The position numbers and the translations under genes are program-made. From Anisakis pegreffii (Eukaryota > Nematoda > Chromadorea > Rhabditida > Anisakidae), in contig JAPYMA010000319.1 of NCBI GenBank assembly GCA_035041965.1, positions 62,001 through 126,000 of the forward strand: a DNA stretch of 64,000 nucleotides. The letters are read 5' to 3'. Positions within the stretch are counted from its first letter, which is position 1, and every line of letters starts with the position of its first letter. Positions 50,301-62,503 of the stretch are shown here, piece after piece. The notes beneath the pieces were generated by a model. That model saw only the letters and a list, made by a program, of their open reading frames with translations. It had not been told where the DNA came from and made no database searches.

Positions 50301-52395
50301 GCTGGTATGCGTGATGGACGAATGGATGGCTGGATGAACATGAATGAACAAATTTATTTATGTTAGGAGTATAGATGTCTGTGTGTGTGCGTGTATGGGT
50401 TTGATAGCAGTTTCAGTTACATTAGCACCGGGATAATTCATTCAATTTATTTGCTGTGATTTTATTATATTCATTCTAGGCTTGGAACTAATGTGTTAGG
50501 TTATTTCTTAGTTAACGCATTGAATTCGATCTTCTTCGCAACTCTAAATCTAATAACAATGATTCAAAAACAAGGCAGAAATCCTCTGAAGTCAATTTTG
50601 TTAGACTGGTGAAATCTGAATCTGAAATTTTTTCGATCATTCATCAGTGAGCACATTATCAGTTGAATTATATTTATGCCTCACTTATTCACAGCTACCT
50701 AAGTTAATTGGTCAGAGCAATCAAAATCTTAATAAAGGCTATCATAACATGTACAGACACGGTTGGATGATTAGTTTCGGTAAGAAGAATAAAAGATTGA
50801 TATTTAGTTAAATTGAGTCTTTGAAGTGTTCAACTAAATAAACATCTATAATTTGTTCACTGGACAGTGAAGTGCTAATTGAAAAAAGAAAAGCGATGTA
50901 ATCTCAATGTCATTTTTCATAGTTTTCGACGACGATAATTTTTTATTGAAAAGTCTATGATGAGAATTAAATGAGAACAAAATGAATTTTCACGGTCAAG
51001 AAGATTCACGTTCTCGACGCATTCATCCGAATACGGAATGATTGCTTAATTTCAAATAATCATTCAACCGTTTTAATTAACTGAATCAAATCGGACTGAT
51101 AGAATAGATCAAGTGTTAACTTCGTCTAAATGATCATTATGAGATTTTACGGAGAGTTTGAAAAGAGTTTCATTGCTTGATTCAAGTCAACTTAATTGTA
51201 TTCAAGCTTGACACGCATCATTGATGGGGTCAGTGAAACGAATCCAAACTTATTATAAAGGAAAGAAAAGGAAAGGAAAGGAATCAAAGAATCATTATTA
51301 TACAGGAATTTGAATCAAAATTTATCGTTGTTCATTGTTTAGAGATTTCTGATTGTACTAAACCAATGGTTATTGGGATCAAGAATTCAAGAACTATGAA
51401 ATATATTCAATTTCGAGGTCAGAGCAGTGGTTGAGCTGTCTTGCAACATTGCAATAGTTCCGTTTGTCTCATGTCTATCTTCATCTCCATCAGAATTGAT
51501 CTCTTCCCAACGCCCCATGAATTAAGCTAATCCAGATGAATGCATCCAATAAGGAAACATAATTGAGAGCATTCATAAGCAATCTCGATTCAGTCATGTT
51601 CCTTCATTTACTCATAGCTTACACTCAAGATTATCACCGATTTGACATAGGTACACCTTTCATAATCATACTATCTTAAGAACACATCATTGTAAGTTAT
51701 TGAACTCAAATGCAAACCCAATATGTTTTACCCAAATAAAAAAATCTCTTACATTCACAAAATATCATCTCGCCTAATTATATTTTCCAACCTCAGCACA
51801 TGTCTTACACCAATTCAACAAATTCATTCTCTATTTGGGTGGAAGAAGGAGCAGAATTTTTATAGTCTAAATAAAGTAACGAATGAAATGGGCGAAGTCT
51901 GTTACGCGTTTATTAGCTTATATTCAACACGACGAATCACCGTCATCATGCGATGATGCGTTCGTTCTGCTGGAATTTTTCTTGGATTCGCTCAATGCAT
52001 AGCACTAGTTTGCTATCAACATCATATTATTCTGTTCTCCTCTCTTTTTTCTTTCGTCTACAAACATCGGATAGCAACAACCACCAACAACCACTGCGAA
52101 ATCATTCAACAACAAACTGATTATGCAAGAAATTCCGATGTTGGACTCGGCCTAAAAAGAAATTGCTAAATATAGCTAGAAAGGAGTTTTTGAGGGATGC
52201 TCATGCACTTTTCAAAGTTTTGGAATCGATCGATTGAATTCGATGAGCATGTGCTGATTTGTGCTGTGCTCTTCGTTAGAAAGTGGTAGATCAATGAGTG
52301 AATCGATGATCATATGAAAACGAATGCGTTCAGTTAAATGAATGAAAAGAGTGCATGGAAATGATTGAGAGGAATCGTTTGTGAGCGTCGGAATG

Positions 52396-52527
52396 GAATG
52401 AGAAAATTTGTGAATAGTTTTGTCAAAGAATGAGAAATTTTACGAGATGGATGAAAAAGAATGAGAATTGATGAGAACTGCCGGAAAAGAATGAGAATTT
52501 GTTTGGGACGTCAGAAAAGAATGAGAA
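52396..52527. repeat. Degenerate 30-bp tandem repeat with GAATGAGAA core
   Basis: Five cores GAATGAGAA at 52396, 52428, 52459, 52489 and 52519, spaced 30-32 bases. The last units carry AAAAGAATGAGAAT, the same word found inside the hAT-like copies near 17820 and 60260, so the array may derive from that element. Confidence 0.7.
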
Positions 52528-55017
52528 TTTATTTCCTTGGATTAATCAATCATTCCAACAATTACTTATGATTTAAAACAGCTTCTTCTTAAGACTTTCA
52601 TGATTCCTTCCCATCAGTATCACAAGTCAGTAACATCTTCAGTTGCCATCCAGTTACATGTCCACTTTTCAAGCGCTCGATGATATCATGTCAAGATATG
52701 ATTTTTATCAGCATTTCAGTGTCACTCCATCATCACTTGTACCTTATTTTTTAGTTGGGACATCTCCGTTTTTCATTGGTCAGATCAAACTTGCATATTC
52801 CTCTCTGTGGATGATTTTCAAGAGATAAGCTTGTTGAGCAAGTAAATTTGAACTAACTGATGTGTCATGAAAGGATGACAAAATGCCATAATGTTCAGTG
52901 TTCATGCATGATTTCTTTGACATTTGTCAAGCAACGAAACGATATGAATTACATTTGCAACCTCATTATGCTCTGTACGAAGCAAATGATTAGTGAAATA
53001 ATAAGTAGAGATCGGTATAGCACATTAGTTGTCAAGGTAACATAATTGAATAGTGGAGATGGAAAATAATTGTTAGCATTTTAATGCGAGTGATGAAATT
53101 TTGCTGCTTTGATTCGCTCCATTTGGATCGCGGTGCTATCACATATAATCCCATTGAATCACATCTAGATGAGAAAAGCAGATTTCCGCCGCCGATATGA
53201 ATTGCTCTCGGGAAATAACTAACACATTATTTGCACCACATCTCATTCAGATTCCATTGAATGTGCATTCATGTCATCATAATGGCTTAATCAAATAATT
53301 AATAATTTATGAGCAATTCGATAACTTTATTAGTCATTTGTTAATGAAACTCCTCTATAGCAATCAAAATCTGTCACTATGGCATTCATTTGGATTACAA
53401 TACATCCGTTCATAAACCCAATCAAGAGTCACTCAATCGAACGTTTTTAATTTAATGTGAAAATGACACAACAACAGAAATCAACCTCAAATATATATCG
53501 GATTTCATCATTCAATACTCAGACTTGCCCTCAACACTGATAGCTATATTTCGTAGAAAAATTGATTACTCAGATAGATTTAGACCAAATTTCTATTGAA
53601 AATAGTCATTTTTTGCAGAAAAAAATGCCGATTCAGATAAGATTATCTTCACGAATTTCTTAAACTGAACGTATGGAAGGAAATACACCAAGCTTTCCAC
53701 TGTCATTATATTCTTAGAAGAGAGTTTCACTTGTCGAACCCAGTAAAATCTGAACATTGGCTTCCAGAAGGCTTCCCAGAAGTATTGCGAGTCCAATTTC
53801 GGCACGATTCTTTCCCATAACCTAACTGATTTATTGGTTAAAATGTTAGTTAAAATGCCACTCAAATTAGTTATCAATGCGGTTTGCATAGCTATGTATG
53901 AAAGCATAATATCATTTGGGGATGAACGATTTAACACGTGAAATCAATCGTATTGCTTAGGTTTTGTTTGAGGAACTGCTAAGTATCAGTTATTATGAAG
54001 GCAGAAGTGAATGAATGCTGCAGCATGCCACTAACAGCCAATCTCATAAGTGATCACAGAACAATGAGTGGTTTAATCTCTAATGAAAACAGATCATTGA
54101 GTGGGATGGGATAGCTGCTATTAACCGATGAATCATCAGCCATATCAGGATATGAGAGCAACGTATTTCTTAATATGGTGAGATTAGGGCAATTGCTGGA
54201 AATCTGTTAGGGTGAACAGCTTTAGCATAATTTTCTAAAAGAGTACCTGGAATGTGTGCAAGGTGTGCATGGACCTGGTCTTAATTGAAGGATGAGGGTT
54301 ACACTGAATGAGGGGAACACTCATTAGAGAGGATATAGATGTATCTTGGTTGATTTTCTCAAAGTTGACAGTTGATCTGTCATTATCAATTATTTCTTTC
54401 GGCATGAATGCGATTGTTGATCTCTGATTTCCAATATGATCATTCAATCCAATGAGTTCCAATCTCACACATGACAGATTCCTATCGGATTCATTGAATA
54501 ACTGAACAATCACTAGAGATGTTCCGCAAATGAATGATTTGGATAAAGGCACAAACTGCTCGTAATTGCGATGATGAGGAATAATTGAGTTGACTTCGTG
54601 AGTCGTAACTAAAGAAGGAACGTTCCGTTCCGATCAATTCTTCAATTCACATAAGCCAATCTTATAATCCAGCAGCAACTATCATTAAGCATTCTAAGCG
54701 CTGTACTAACAACTTTCAATTGCACTCCCCAGTAAACACAACAATTGCTCTTACACTATCAAGGGCATATTGAAGTTCAATTTGCTGTCATTTCATGGCT
54801 CATTAAGGAGAAGATTTTGACAAAACTCATCTTAATGTTCTGAGAACTTTCGGTTTAATGAAGTAAAACTTCTTTCAAAACAAAGCAGTCATTATTGAAC
54901 ATTGCATTTTCGATGTTGTCATAAAGGATGCGTACTTTCAGCATCCAGGATAGCGTGCTACAGTTGCATGAGTCCTTATCTGGAGCATCAGTACATGTAC
55001 ATATCACATCTTTACAG

Positions 55018-55056
55018 GCGACCACTTGGATTCTCTGAAAAATGTGATCAAGCCAA
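55018..55056 (+). CDS. Candidate 39-bp microexon of the + strand gene
   Basis: Bounded by CTTTACAG on the left and the perfect donor GTAAGT on the right. Read in phase 1 it encodes GDHLDSLKNVIKP and leaves phase 1, so it can be included or skipped without changing frame. It joins the acidic end of the candidate first exon to the basic start of the exon at 59292. Both splice sites are near consensus, which is the main support. Confidence 0.42.
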
Positions 55057-58000
55057 GTAAGTTCCCGTTGACCTTTTCAATTGATTTTTGGTTTTGGCTG
55101 GAGTGCGAGATATGGCATCGATCAGCTGCAGAATCAGTACTCATTAGCGTACTTCAATCTTTTTTGACTCGTTTTTTGAAAACAGTTGGCATTTGTAGCT
55201 GGGTAGATGCTGACTGCATGTGACAGCCAAGTTGGTTAGTTAGTCTTGAAGGTATGGATCCTTCCGAGTAAACGAACGAGCCTGATTTATTCTCGATTTT
55301 GTTACATCAGAATTCATCTATTCTAAGAATCAATTCAGAACCGTTGATTATGGGTCACTAAATAAACTGAAATACTGTGAATTAGTGTGAGGCTTCCCTG
55401 GTGAAAAACCTAGGCAAACATCCCGTTTGCAAACTGACTTGATGCTCCAGCTGTTTGTTGAAATGAATGATATCCTCAGTGTGAAAAGAAAACTAATTCA
55501 GAATTAAATTTTATTTTTTGATTTACATTATTTGCAATGCTTTCGCGATTTTTTAGCCTTCCAACTGTTTGCACAAATGATTTAATCAAAACTCTCAAGG
55601 GAATCTCAATCCTTTAATGGCTTCATCGCTGCCGCCCAGTCCCAACAGATGCACAACTTTCCAAAATAATCCAAATCCCACGCCGACTGAACTGCCAGCA
55701 AAATAGCAAACGAGTGAATGAGTAATCAATTGAGTAAATAAGAAATTCCACTGAACGGGGCAATATTTCGCATCAAAAAAGAAAACCAAGCTAAGAATTT
55801 TTCTCTGGAGCTCCCAAATTACTTGCCGATAGCATGTGAAAAATGATCTATTGAGCATTTTCGGAGAGCTGAAAGGACGAGCGATTCCATTGATGATAGT
55901 ATTGATAATCATGATTGTAATGAAGGGACACACTAAATTCAGTAAGCAATGCAGTCAAGCTTGTGAACATGACAATTTGCATATTCTATATTAATTTTCA
56001 TTAGAAATTTTCATTTATTCATAATTTGAAACATCACAAAATGCTTCCCAAATTCATTTGCCAACTTCTACTTCGGCTCAATCAAGTGAAAATGAAGCGC
56101 GACTATTCGAAAAAAAACGGATTTTGTGATGGATCTTTCCGATAAATTCCTCCTGCATTTGACATATTCCACAAATTTATTACAAGTTGTTCCATCAGAA
56201 ACCGGCTGAAAATTCACTTAACTCATCAAAATTTTTCTGTACTTTCGCGCTTTGATTAATTCTCAAATTGACTTTCTTCAACCGTTAAAATGTATATCAT
56301 CTGATCGCATTTTCAAATGTATTTTTCATTCCATCAACTAATTTGCTGAGGATTCTATGTGTATTCGAAGCAAATTTCAGTTTTGATTCAAATTACGTGA
56401 AGTGGAAAAACTGCACTGATATGTGCATCACAGTACGCATGAACGATCGTCTTGGAGGTTTGTTTGTGCATCTGATTCCTTTATTCATTGATTAATCAAC
56501 GATTCTTCTGAACTGAACACTAATAATCATATATTTGTCTTGTGATCAGATCTGCTCAGCAGAGTTTGATAGAAATGATAACATTACGGCAAATACACTG
56601 CCTCAACTGTTGCCAGGGAAGGGAGAAGGATTCCTCAAAATGAGCAAAAAACTAACAAATTATACAACTTAGGTTTCAGTTCCCCTCACCAATACCTTTT
56701 CGTTCATTTGCTGATGTTAATATGAATGATGAAACGTCTCACAATCAGCTATCTTACCAAATATCTTCTCAAACACTGCATAATGATTGTATGTATCAGC
56801 AATAGAGGTCTTATTGCTGTAAACATTGTGCGTGCGTTTGCAGTATAACTTGCTAGACATGGCACACATGAATGTGAACTATAAAGGAGTTATGCATGTA
56901 TATATGTACATATAACATGTGCGAACAACTCTAATGGAACTCGTCATATACCCATGGGAAATAATCAAAATCAGCTAACAATAAGCTTGAATGATTTGGG
57001 TGAGTAGAGGAGAAGAACACTTATTTACGTCAGTCATACACACACACATCTACGTAAATGCATTTCCTCAGGAATCCATCTAAAAAGATTGACCAGCACT
57101 GAATCAGGCGGATAAATTGAACGCAAATTGCCGCATCCATCTATTTTTATACTGACGAGTGCAAAATAACGAATGATAAGCGTTAAGCAGTAGCAATAAG
57201 CGAAGAAATGAGGAGGATAACGAGGTCAAGTCGATCAAATTCCATTGGAGAGATGATCAAGAACAACAGAAAATGTAACTGAAACTTCTATCAACCTAAC
57301 TGATGAAAATGCTGGTGATGACAGTTTAGATGAATTTGGATTAATTCAGCTAGCGTTTCTGTGATGTGCTTGAACTCATTACGCTTTCTTTCTGCATCTA
57401 CGCTTGAATCCTACGGTTCCTACCTTCCTAAACATCAAGAATCCTTTTGAGTCCTTTTGTAGATGTCTCGTCTAGATAGAAACTCAAAAGAAGCCCAGGA
57501 AGAGCAAAATTCTGCCTTAATTGTTTTGAGATATCCTTAGCGGTTTAAAATGCGGTGAATCTGTCATACTATATGCCAAACATCAATAATTTTTAATCAG
57601 TAAGAAGTAGCCATCAAATTCACCTATTTGTTTCAATAACGTGTGGTAACATGAGAAGCAAGGTTACCTGTTGAAGTGTTGTAATGACGGTAAGCAATTT
57701 CGAGGAGTGTATTTTGATGGCATTTGATACGTGAGTGAGAGATCATATTTGATATTCATTTAACTAATTGTTTCTTTTCTCATCGCCTTTCTAGTCTGAA
57801 TCGTCAAGGTGATAACATAACACAGGTCCATTAGAGTTGATTGCAATGTGATATTTAAGAGCGAATGTTATTAACGGAATATTATAGGGAACGTTTTTAA
57901 GGATTCATGATATTCTAAAGGATATTCTATTTTCTATTTTTAGAAATGAAATTGTCTTGATTAGTCTGAGCCTGAACGCGTTATATGAATTTCCGATGCA

Positions 58001-59291
58001 TGCCACTGCACACTTCATTTGAGTACTATCAATAACTTCAAAAGATTAAGAGATCATTGTCTACTTGCACCAGTTTCGATATTTATCCGCAATTAACCTC
58101 CCATAAACATATATAGTGCTAGGGCGTTAATTGATATAAACCACTGGTCCGCATAGGAGGGAACTTACCCAATTTTCGGTAATTTGGTGGTGTCACGGGA
58201 GGGGGAGGCAATGGAGGAGATCGGGAAATCAGTTCTGACAGGGGTTGGGGTAATAACGGCCTCCCAGACCATCGAATAGAGTAATGGAGCACCCGAGGTT
58301 GGGAACCGCTGCTGCGTATTGACAACTGATATGATAAGGTGATAAGTGTAATTGAAAGAATCGAAAGTGCTCAACGCTTCCATCATTTCTGTCACTTTAG
58401 TTCGATGAAATTCTTCGGCAATTGACATGAACAAGTGAGCGATTTTAGCATCAGCATTGAGGATTACATGTAAATCCCAGATCCCATGACAATAGAGTGA
58501 TGGAAAAAATTGAGAGGACGTGCAAAAACGAACGAACCTAAGCATACGGATGAAAGTGATGAGTTTCGATCAAATTGGCCTTTCCATGGGGAATGCTTTC
58601 ACTCTAAAAACTTGAAAATGGCTATTTAAATCGCATATCTTTCAGAGTGTATGTGCTAAACTTCTGCGTGAAATCAGTTATCTCTTTCGGAAATTCAACG
58701 AAGTCTTCTGAACACTTTTATGAAATACTTTTTCCAATTTTCTCCATTTGCGTTGTAATTTCAAAAGTGATATAACTGAGCTTAATCCGATATAACAGTG
58801 AACGTAAACGAGGGCAATTCGATTCGCCAACACTATTTGAGTAAACTGTATGATAGAGAACAACTTCCACATCAGTCAGTGAACGACGGAATGATGATTA
58901 GTGCTAGAAATTATTCTGGGAGGTGTTCAGAAGAAGAAGTTTGCAATCGTCGTTCGATTCTCAACCTCACACTTCGTTTGGTGGCACATCAGAGCCCAAT
59001 TTCCTTGAAGTCTCAGTGGACTGAACTGACATCATAGCCAACAATCCATCATGCATCAGAGAAAATATGCTGACAGCGAACATTCAAAGGTGTCAAAACA
59101 GCTCAGAAATCCCGATTAATCTCAAAGTAAGATAGAAATTCAGGGAATAAGTCAGCGTAATTGCAAGCTCATCAAAATGATAGTTAGAGGGTCAAAACAA
59201 CAGACAGCAGAACTTAGGCAAGCTTATGAGAAATTTGTGTATTCGCTTTCTTGTTTGTTTGGTTTTTAGCATGAAAATATTTTGATTTCAG
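55057..59291. other. Presumed intron between microexon and next exon
   Basis: About 4.2 kb. It contains one small hAT-like element at 58142 and a minus-strand ORF (55595-55933) without recognisable family. Nothing else stood out. Confidence 0.35.
58142..58311. mobile_element. Short hAT-like MITE of the same family, internally deleted
   Basis: 170 bp that match both ends of the 59749-60533 element but lack its middle. The left end CACTGGTCCGCATAGG corresponds to CAGTGGTTCTCATAGG, and the right end AATGGAGCACCCGAGGTTGG to the same block near 60505. The terminus reads GGGAACCGCTG. I found no matching 8-bp flanks, so the insertion is old or its ends are eroded. No coding content. Confidence 0.65.
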
Positions 59292-59424
59292 GTCGACGGC
59301 GTCAAGGCTACTTACGAGGTTGTATGTCCGATATTTTGCATTACAATCAAACGATCGCACATCTCAGTAATTCAAATTTTTGTGCAGTTGTACGAATGCG
59401 CGATCTATTCGTCTCTACCGAAAG
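59292..59424 (+). CDS. Candidate internal exon of the unrecognised + strand gene
   Basis: Follows a strong acceptor TTGATTTCAG and encodes 44 residues in phase 1, beginning RRRQGYLRGCMSDILHYNQ and continuing to CAVVRMRDLFVSTE. The donor GAAAG|GTTAAA leaves phase 2. If the donor is not used, the frame runs to TAA at 59480-59482 and this would be the last exon. The basic RRRQG start and mixed polar/hydrophobic content look like a real protein, but I cannot name the family. Joining to the microexon keeps the frame. Confidence 0.45.
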
Positions 59425-59748
59425 GTTAAATTCTTCAATTTATTCCACAAAACCTCTTGCCTTTGTCCAAATCTCCTTGTAAACTAATAATCACTGATTT
59501 TGGTCGTTTCGCAAATAGTCCATTGCAGCCTAACTCTATGAAATTGGGGAACTGAATGTTTCTGCAAAAGAATTTGCGAATGAATCTCAATTTAATTTAG
59601 CTAGATCTCGAAATTTATCCAGCTTATTCGAAACTAAAATCTAAAATGCGGATTGCATTTCAAGGGAAAAAATGCAAATTCTTTTAAAATAATTTGAAAA
59701 CAGTGAGTGCAAATTCTTTGAACTGTGGAGATGATTGTCCTCCTACGG

Positions 59749-60533
59749 CAGTGGTTCTCATAGGGGTGAAAATACCCATAATGAGTAAGTTGGAGGTGTC
59801 AAGGGGTAATGGAGAGGTCGGGAAATTAGAATTCCGTGTATTTTCTGACAGTCGTTAGCTCGTAAGGATCTAATAGGGTTTTCATTCGTTTTAACAGGGT
59901 TCTCATTCTTTTCCGAGCTGTTCCAATCGCTCTCATAGCTTTTATCACCAAAAGTGTTCTCTTCTGCTAATTTCTCATTCATTTCATTCAACAATTAAAG
60001 TCAAATTCTCATTCTATCAAATACACTGTATAAGTGATTATTTGACTGTCGAATGTTGATGAGCAATTCAATTTGATTGCTGTATTGCTGGTCTCGACTG
60101 TCAACACTCGTCAACGTGTTCAGTAAACAGTATGTGTTATGGAATGAGAAGTTGATTCGAACTGTGAAGTGAAATGAGACGAAACGATTGATAAAAACTC
60201 ATGAAGAGAACGGTATTCGCATGTAATAGCTATGAGAGTGACTACAACACGTCTGAAAAGAATGAGAATCCATGCAAAACACTGAAATGAACATGTCATA
60301 GACAATAGCTTTTCATGCAATTACAATCAATTGCAATACTGACAACAACAACGGTCTAAGAGAAGGTTCAGCATTAGCACGTACATTACCATCATGGACG
60401 TGCTAATAAGATTGAACGTAACGGTCATCTGAACATAACATTTGCGATTTTCATATTTATTAGGGGGGGGGGGATGGCGGCCTACCAGATCATCAAAAAG
60501 GGTAATGGAGCACCCGAACTTGAGACCCATGAG
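59749..60533. mobile_element. hAT-like non-autonomous element, copy 2, complete with target-site duplication
   Basis: 785 bp from CAGTGGTTCTCA (59749) to TGAGACCCATGAG (60521-60533), which are imperfect inverted termini. It is flanked by TCCTACGG (59741-59748) and TTCTACGG (60534-60541), a 7-of-8 match. It shares most of its interior with the copy at 17390-18291. It holds a run of ten or so G near 60462. No transposase is encoded. It sits in the presumed last intron of the + strand gene. Confidence 0.75.
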
Positions 60534-61311
60534 TTCTACGGTGATTGTCATGAACAAACCGAAACTAAGCTTGTTTCAGGTACCTGTTCGAGCCAAGCGA
60601 TCACGTCCAGTTGTGCACGTGCCATGAGGGCTTGTGCAATTTTGCATCAAAACTCAACACGCATATCTCGCTTCACTTTTTATTGTTTTTAATATCGTTT
60701 TATTTGATTCGATTATAATCATCTCTATTCGAATTTGCTCAAAACACTGACTGACTTTGTAACGTCGTCTTTTCGTTTGAATCCCGTTCAAACACTACCC
60801 GATTCGATGCTCATCGTCCAAACATTCATCATCACATTTCAGAGAGCATTCTTCTGAAAAGCTCTCACTTTTACCTTTGAATGTATTTTGCCAATACAAA
60901 ATCACTACTGTTCTGCAAAAATAATTCAGATAGTAGATTACAAAATCTGTGGAATGAGTTTGATTAATCCGATTCCAATAGAGTGAATGTCATAAAAGTT
61001 ATAAACTGATCAACTGATTAACTCAAGAAACACCATATCAGCGACTATCTTCGAGCCAACTTGATCTATAAGCTAGTAGTTTCTATCGGTTTTTGTCATT
61101 ATTTTTTTTATTAATTCTCGATTGTATTCTTGCATTCCTGGATGAGCACTCAAATTTGGTGGTTTTGAGAGGAGGTTGTAAGTTGAAATAATTGATTCTC
61201 TTCAGTTGCTGCCTCAGCATTATCAATTTTTATTGCTGTCTGTCTGTGTCATATATTGTTGTCGTCGTCGTCATTCGTTGCCACGAATCGCTCTTGATTT
61301 GAGTTCCACAG

Positions 61312-61351
61312 GTTACTAATCTTGGAAACATTTTCTGTGCGATCCACCTGA
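61312..61351 (+). CDS. Possible last coding exon of the + strand gene
   Basis: After TTCCACAG, the frame expected from the exon ending at 59424 reads LLILETFSVRST and stops at TGA 61349-61351. The chain 45650-45725, 55018-55056, 59292-59424 and this segment is 288 bp with a single terminal stop (95 aa). AATAAA follows at 61558-61563. The segment is short and the acceptor only moderate, so it could be coincidence. Confidence 0.25.
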
Positions 61352-61557
61352 TACTCATTTGAATTGAAAAGGACAATGAAAGGGAAGCCAGGAAATTAAC
61401 CTATGCCAAATGGTCACCACCTCCTAAGCGAAACGGAATTGCCATTAGTGTGTTGAGGTGAGGTGATCAGTATGATAAATTATGTATGTTATTTTAATGT
61501 GAACATTGTTGTTGTCTTGATGAGCAAGGTGAACACTTGTATGAATTGTAAACTATA

Positions 61558-61563
61558 AATAAA
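61558..61563 (+). terminator. Candidate poly(A) signal of the + strand gene
   Basis: AATAAA followed by GTGTCC, about 207 bases after the possible stop. It lies about 700 bp from the end of the convergent minus-strand coding exon. Confidence 0.3.
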
Positions 61564-62271
61564 GTGTCCAGAACAGCTTCGAACTCATCTGCATCACATG
61601 ATCTGACTCAACATAAACGAACACCGTCATGCTCGAAAGCACATAACGTGGTCAATTAATCTGTAAAAGTGAACAATAACATCCGAACACTAGTCCATGA
61701 TACTGCTCTATGAATCAAGCAGGAATGAGAGGTGTCAAATGGAACTGTGCTAGGTCTAGAGCAAGTCTACTCAGCTAAAAATTATAAACTCAGAAGCGAG
61801 GTAAAATCGGATACTTATCACCGATGCATCTGAATGACTCCAACTCCACTGGTTGAGCAATTTGAGTTGGCTTGGAATCGAAAATCCCCCAGTTCATTAA
61901 CCTCAACAACATGAGTTTTCCGGTTGGAAGGGTCTAGAGCATATCGAAACTATTTGCGAAATCTCCTTCTCCAGCCATTCACCAATCGTTTCGATAGATT
62001 TGATAACCGAAGTCACCTGATTTCTAGTGGAACTATCAATACATCGCCCTACACATACACTCTGATCTGATTTCATATCTCTGATGCTTGAGGCAACTCA
62101 CAAATGAGGTAACTGGCATTTTTCATCCGTACAGCATCATAACAGTCACTCATTTCTGATGGTCTTCATAATATATCCGATATTTCAGGCACATAAAATA
62201 AACTGAACAATTCATCGAAAGTTTAAAAAATTTATACACATCTGCACGAGCAAATAAATACTTTAGAGTGG

Positions 62272-62503
62272 TCATAAGCTCTGATAATTAGTCATATGAA
62301 TCATTTCGGGTGGTAAATACTGCATAGTTGGATGCGTGGTGTAGGCGAAATTAATGCCAGGTGCGAACTGATTCGGATATGCGATTGGTTCTTGATGAAT
62401 GCCCATTGGTGGCGCATGCACGAGCAATTGGGCAGCCTTTGCCTCGCATAGACCATCGTCACTTGATATATCGGATTCCTCACGACGATCACCATTTCCA
62501 GTG
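62272..62503 (-). CDS. Candidate last coding exon of a convergent minus-strand gene, unrecognised
   Basis: On the minus strand, AGTTAATTTCAG opens a frame of 77 codons ending in TGA. It starts with a Ser/Asp-rich acidic stretch (TGNGDRREESDISSDDGL), passes through AKAAQLLVHAPPMG, and ends in a Pro-, Tyr- and Met-rich tail (MQYLPPEMIHMTNYQSL). Low complexity of this type is common at the C-termini of nematode transcription factors and RNA-binding proteins, but I do not recognise the protein. In-frame stops lie just upstream of the acceptor, as expected for an exon border. Upstream exons would be to the right of the window. Confidence 0.5.

Larger units (their letters stand above)
45726..55017. 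other. Presumed large first intron
   Basis: About 9.3 kb between the candidate first exon and the microexon. It holds the alternative first exon at 47319, a GTT microsatellite, a 30-bp degenerate tandem repeat, and several ORFs on both strands (for example 48280-48498 on + and 53593-53937 and 54235-54552 on -) that I could not turn into convincing exons. Confidence 0.35.

Noticed and set aside
53593..55933. Three minus-strand ORFs (114, 105 and 112 codons) considered as exons of one gene
   Set aside because: Only the middle one ends in a fair donor (CAG|GTACTC). The acceptors and phases do not link up, and no family is recognised.
60474..60692. 72-codon + strand ORF near 60.5 kb as a possible exon
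   Set aside because: It starts inside the right end of the hAT-like element and runs into flanking DNA, so it is most likely non-coding.
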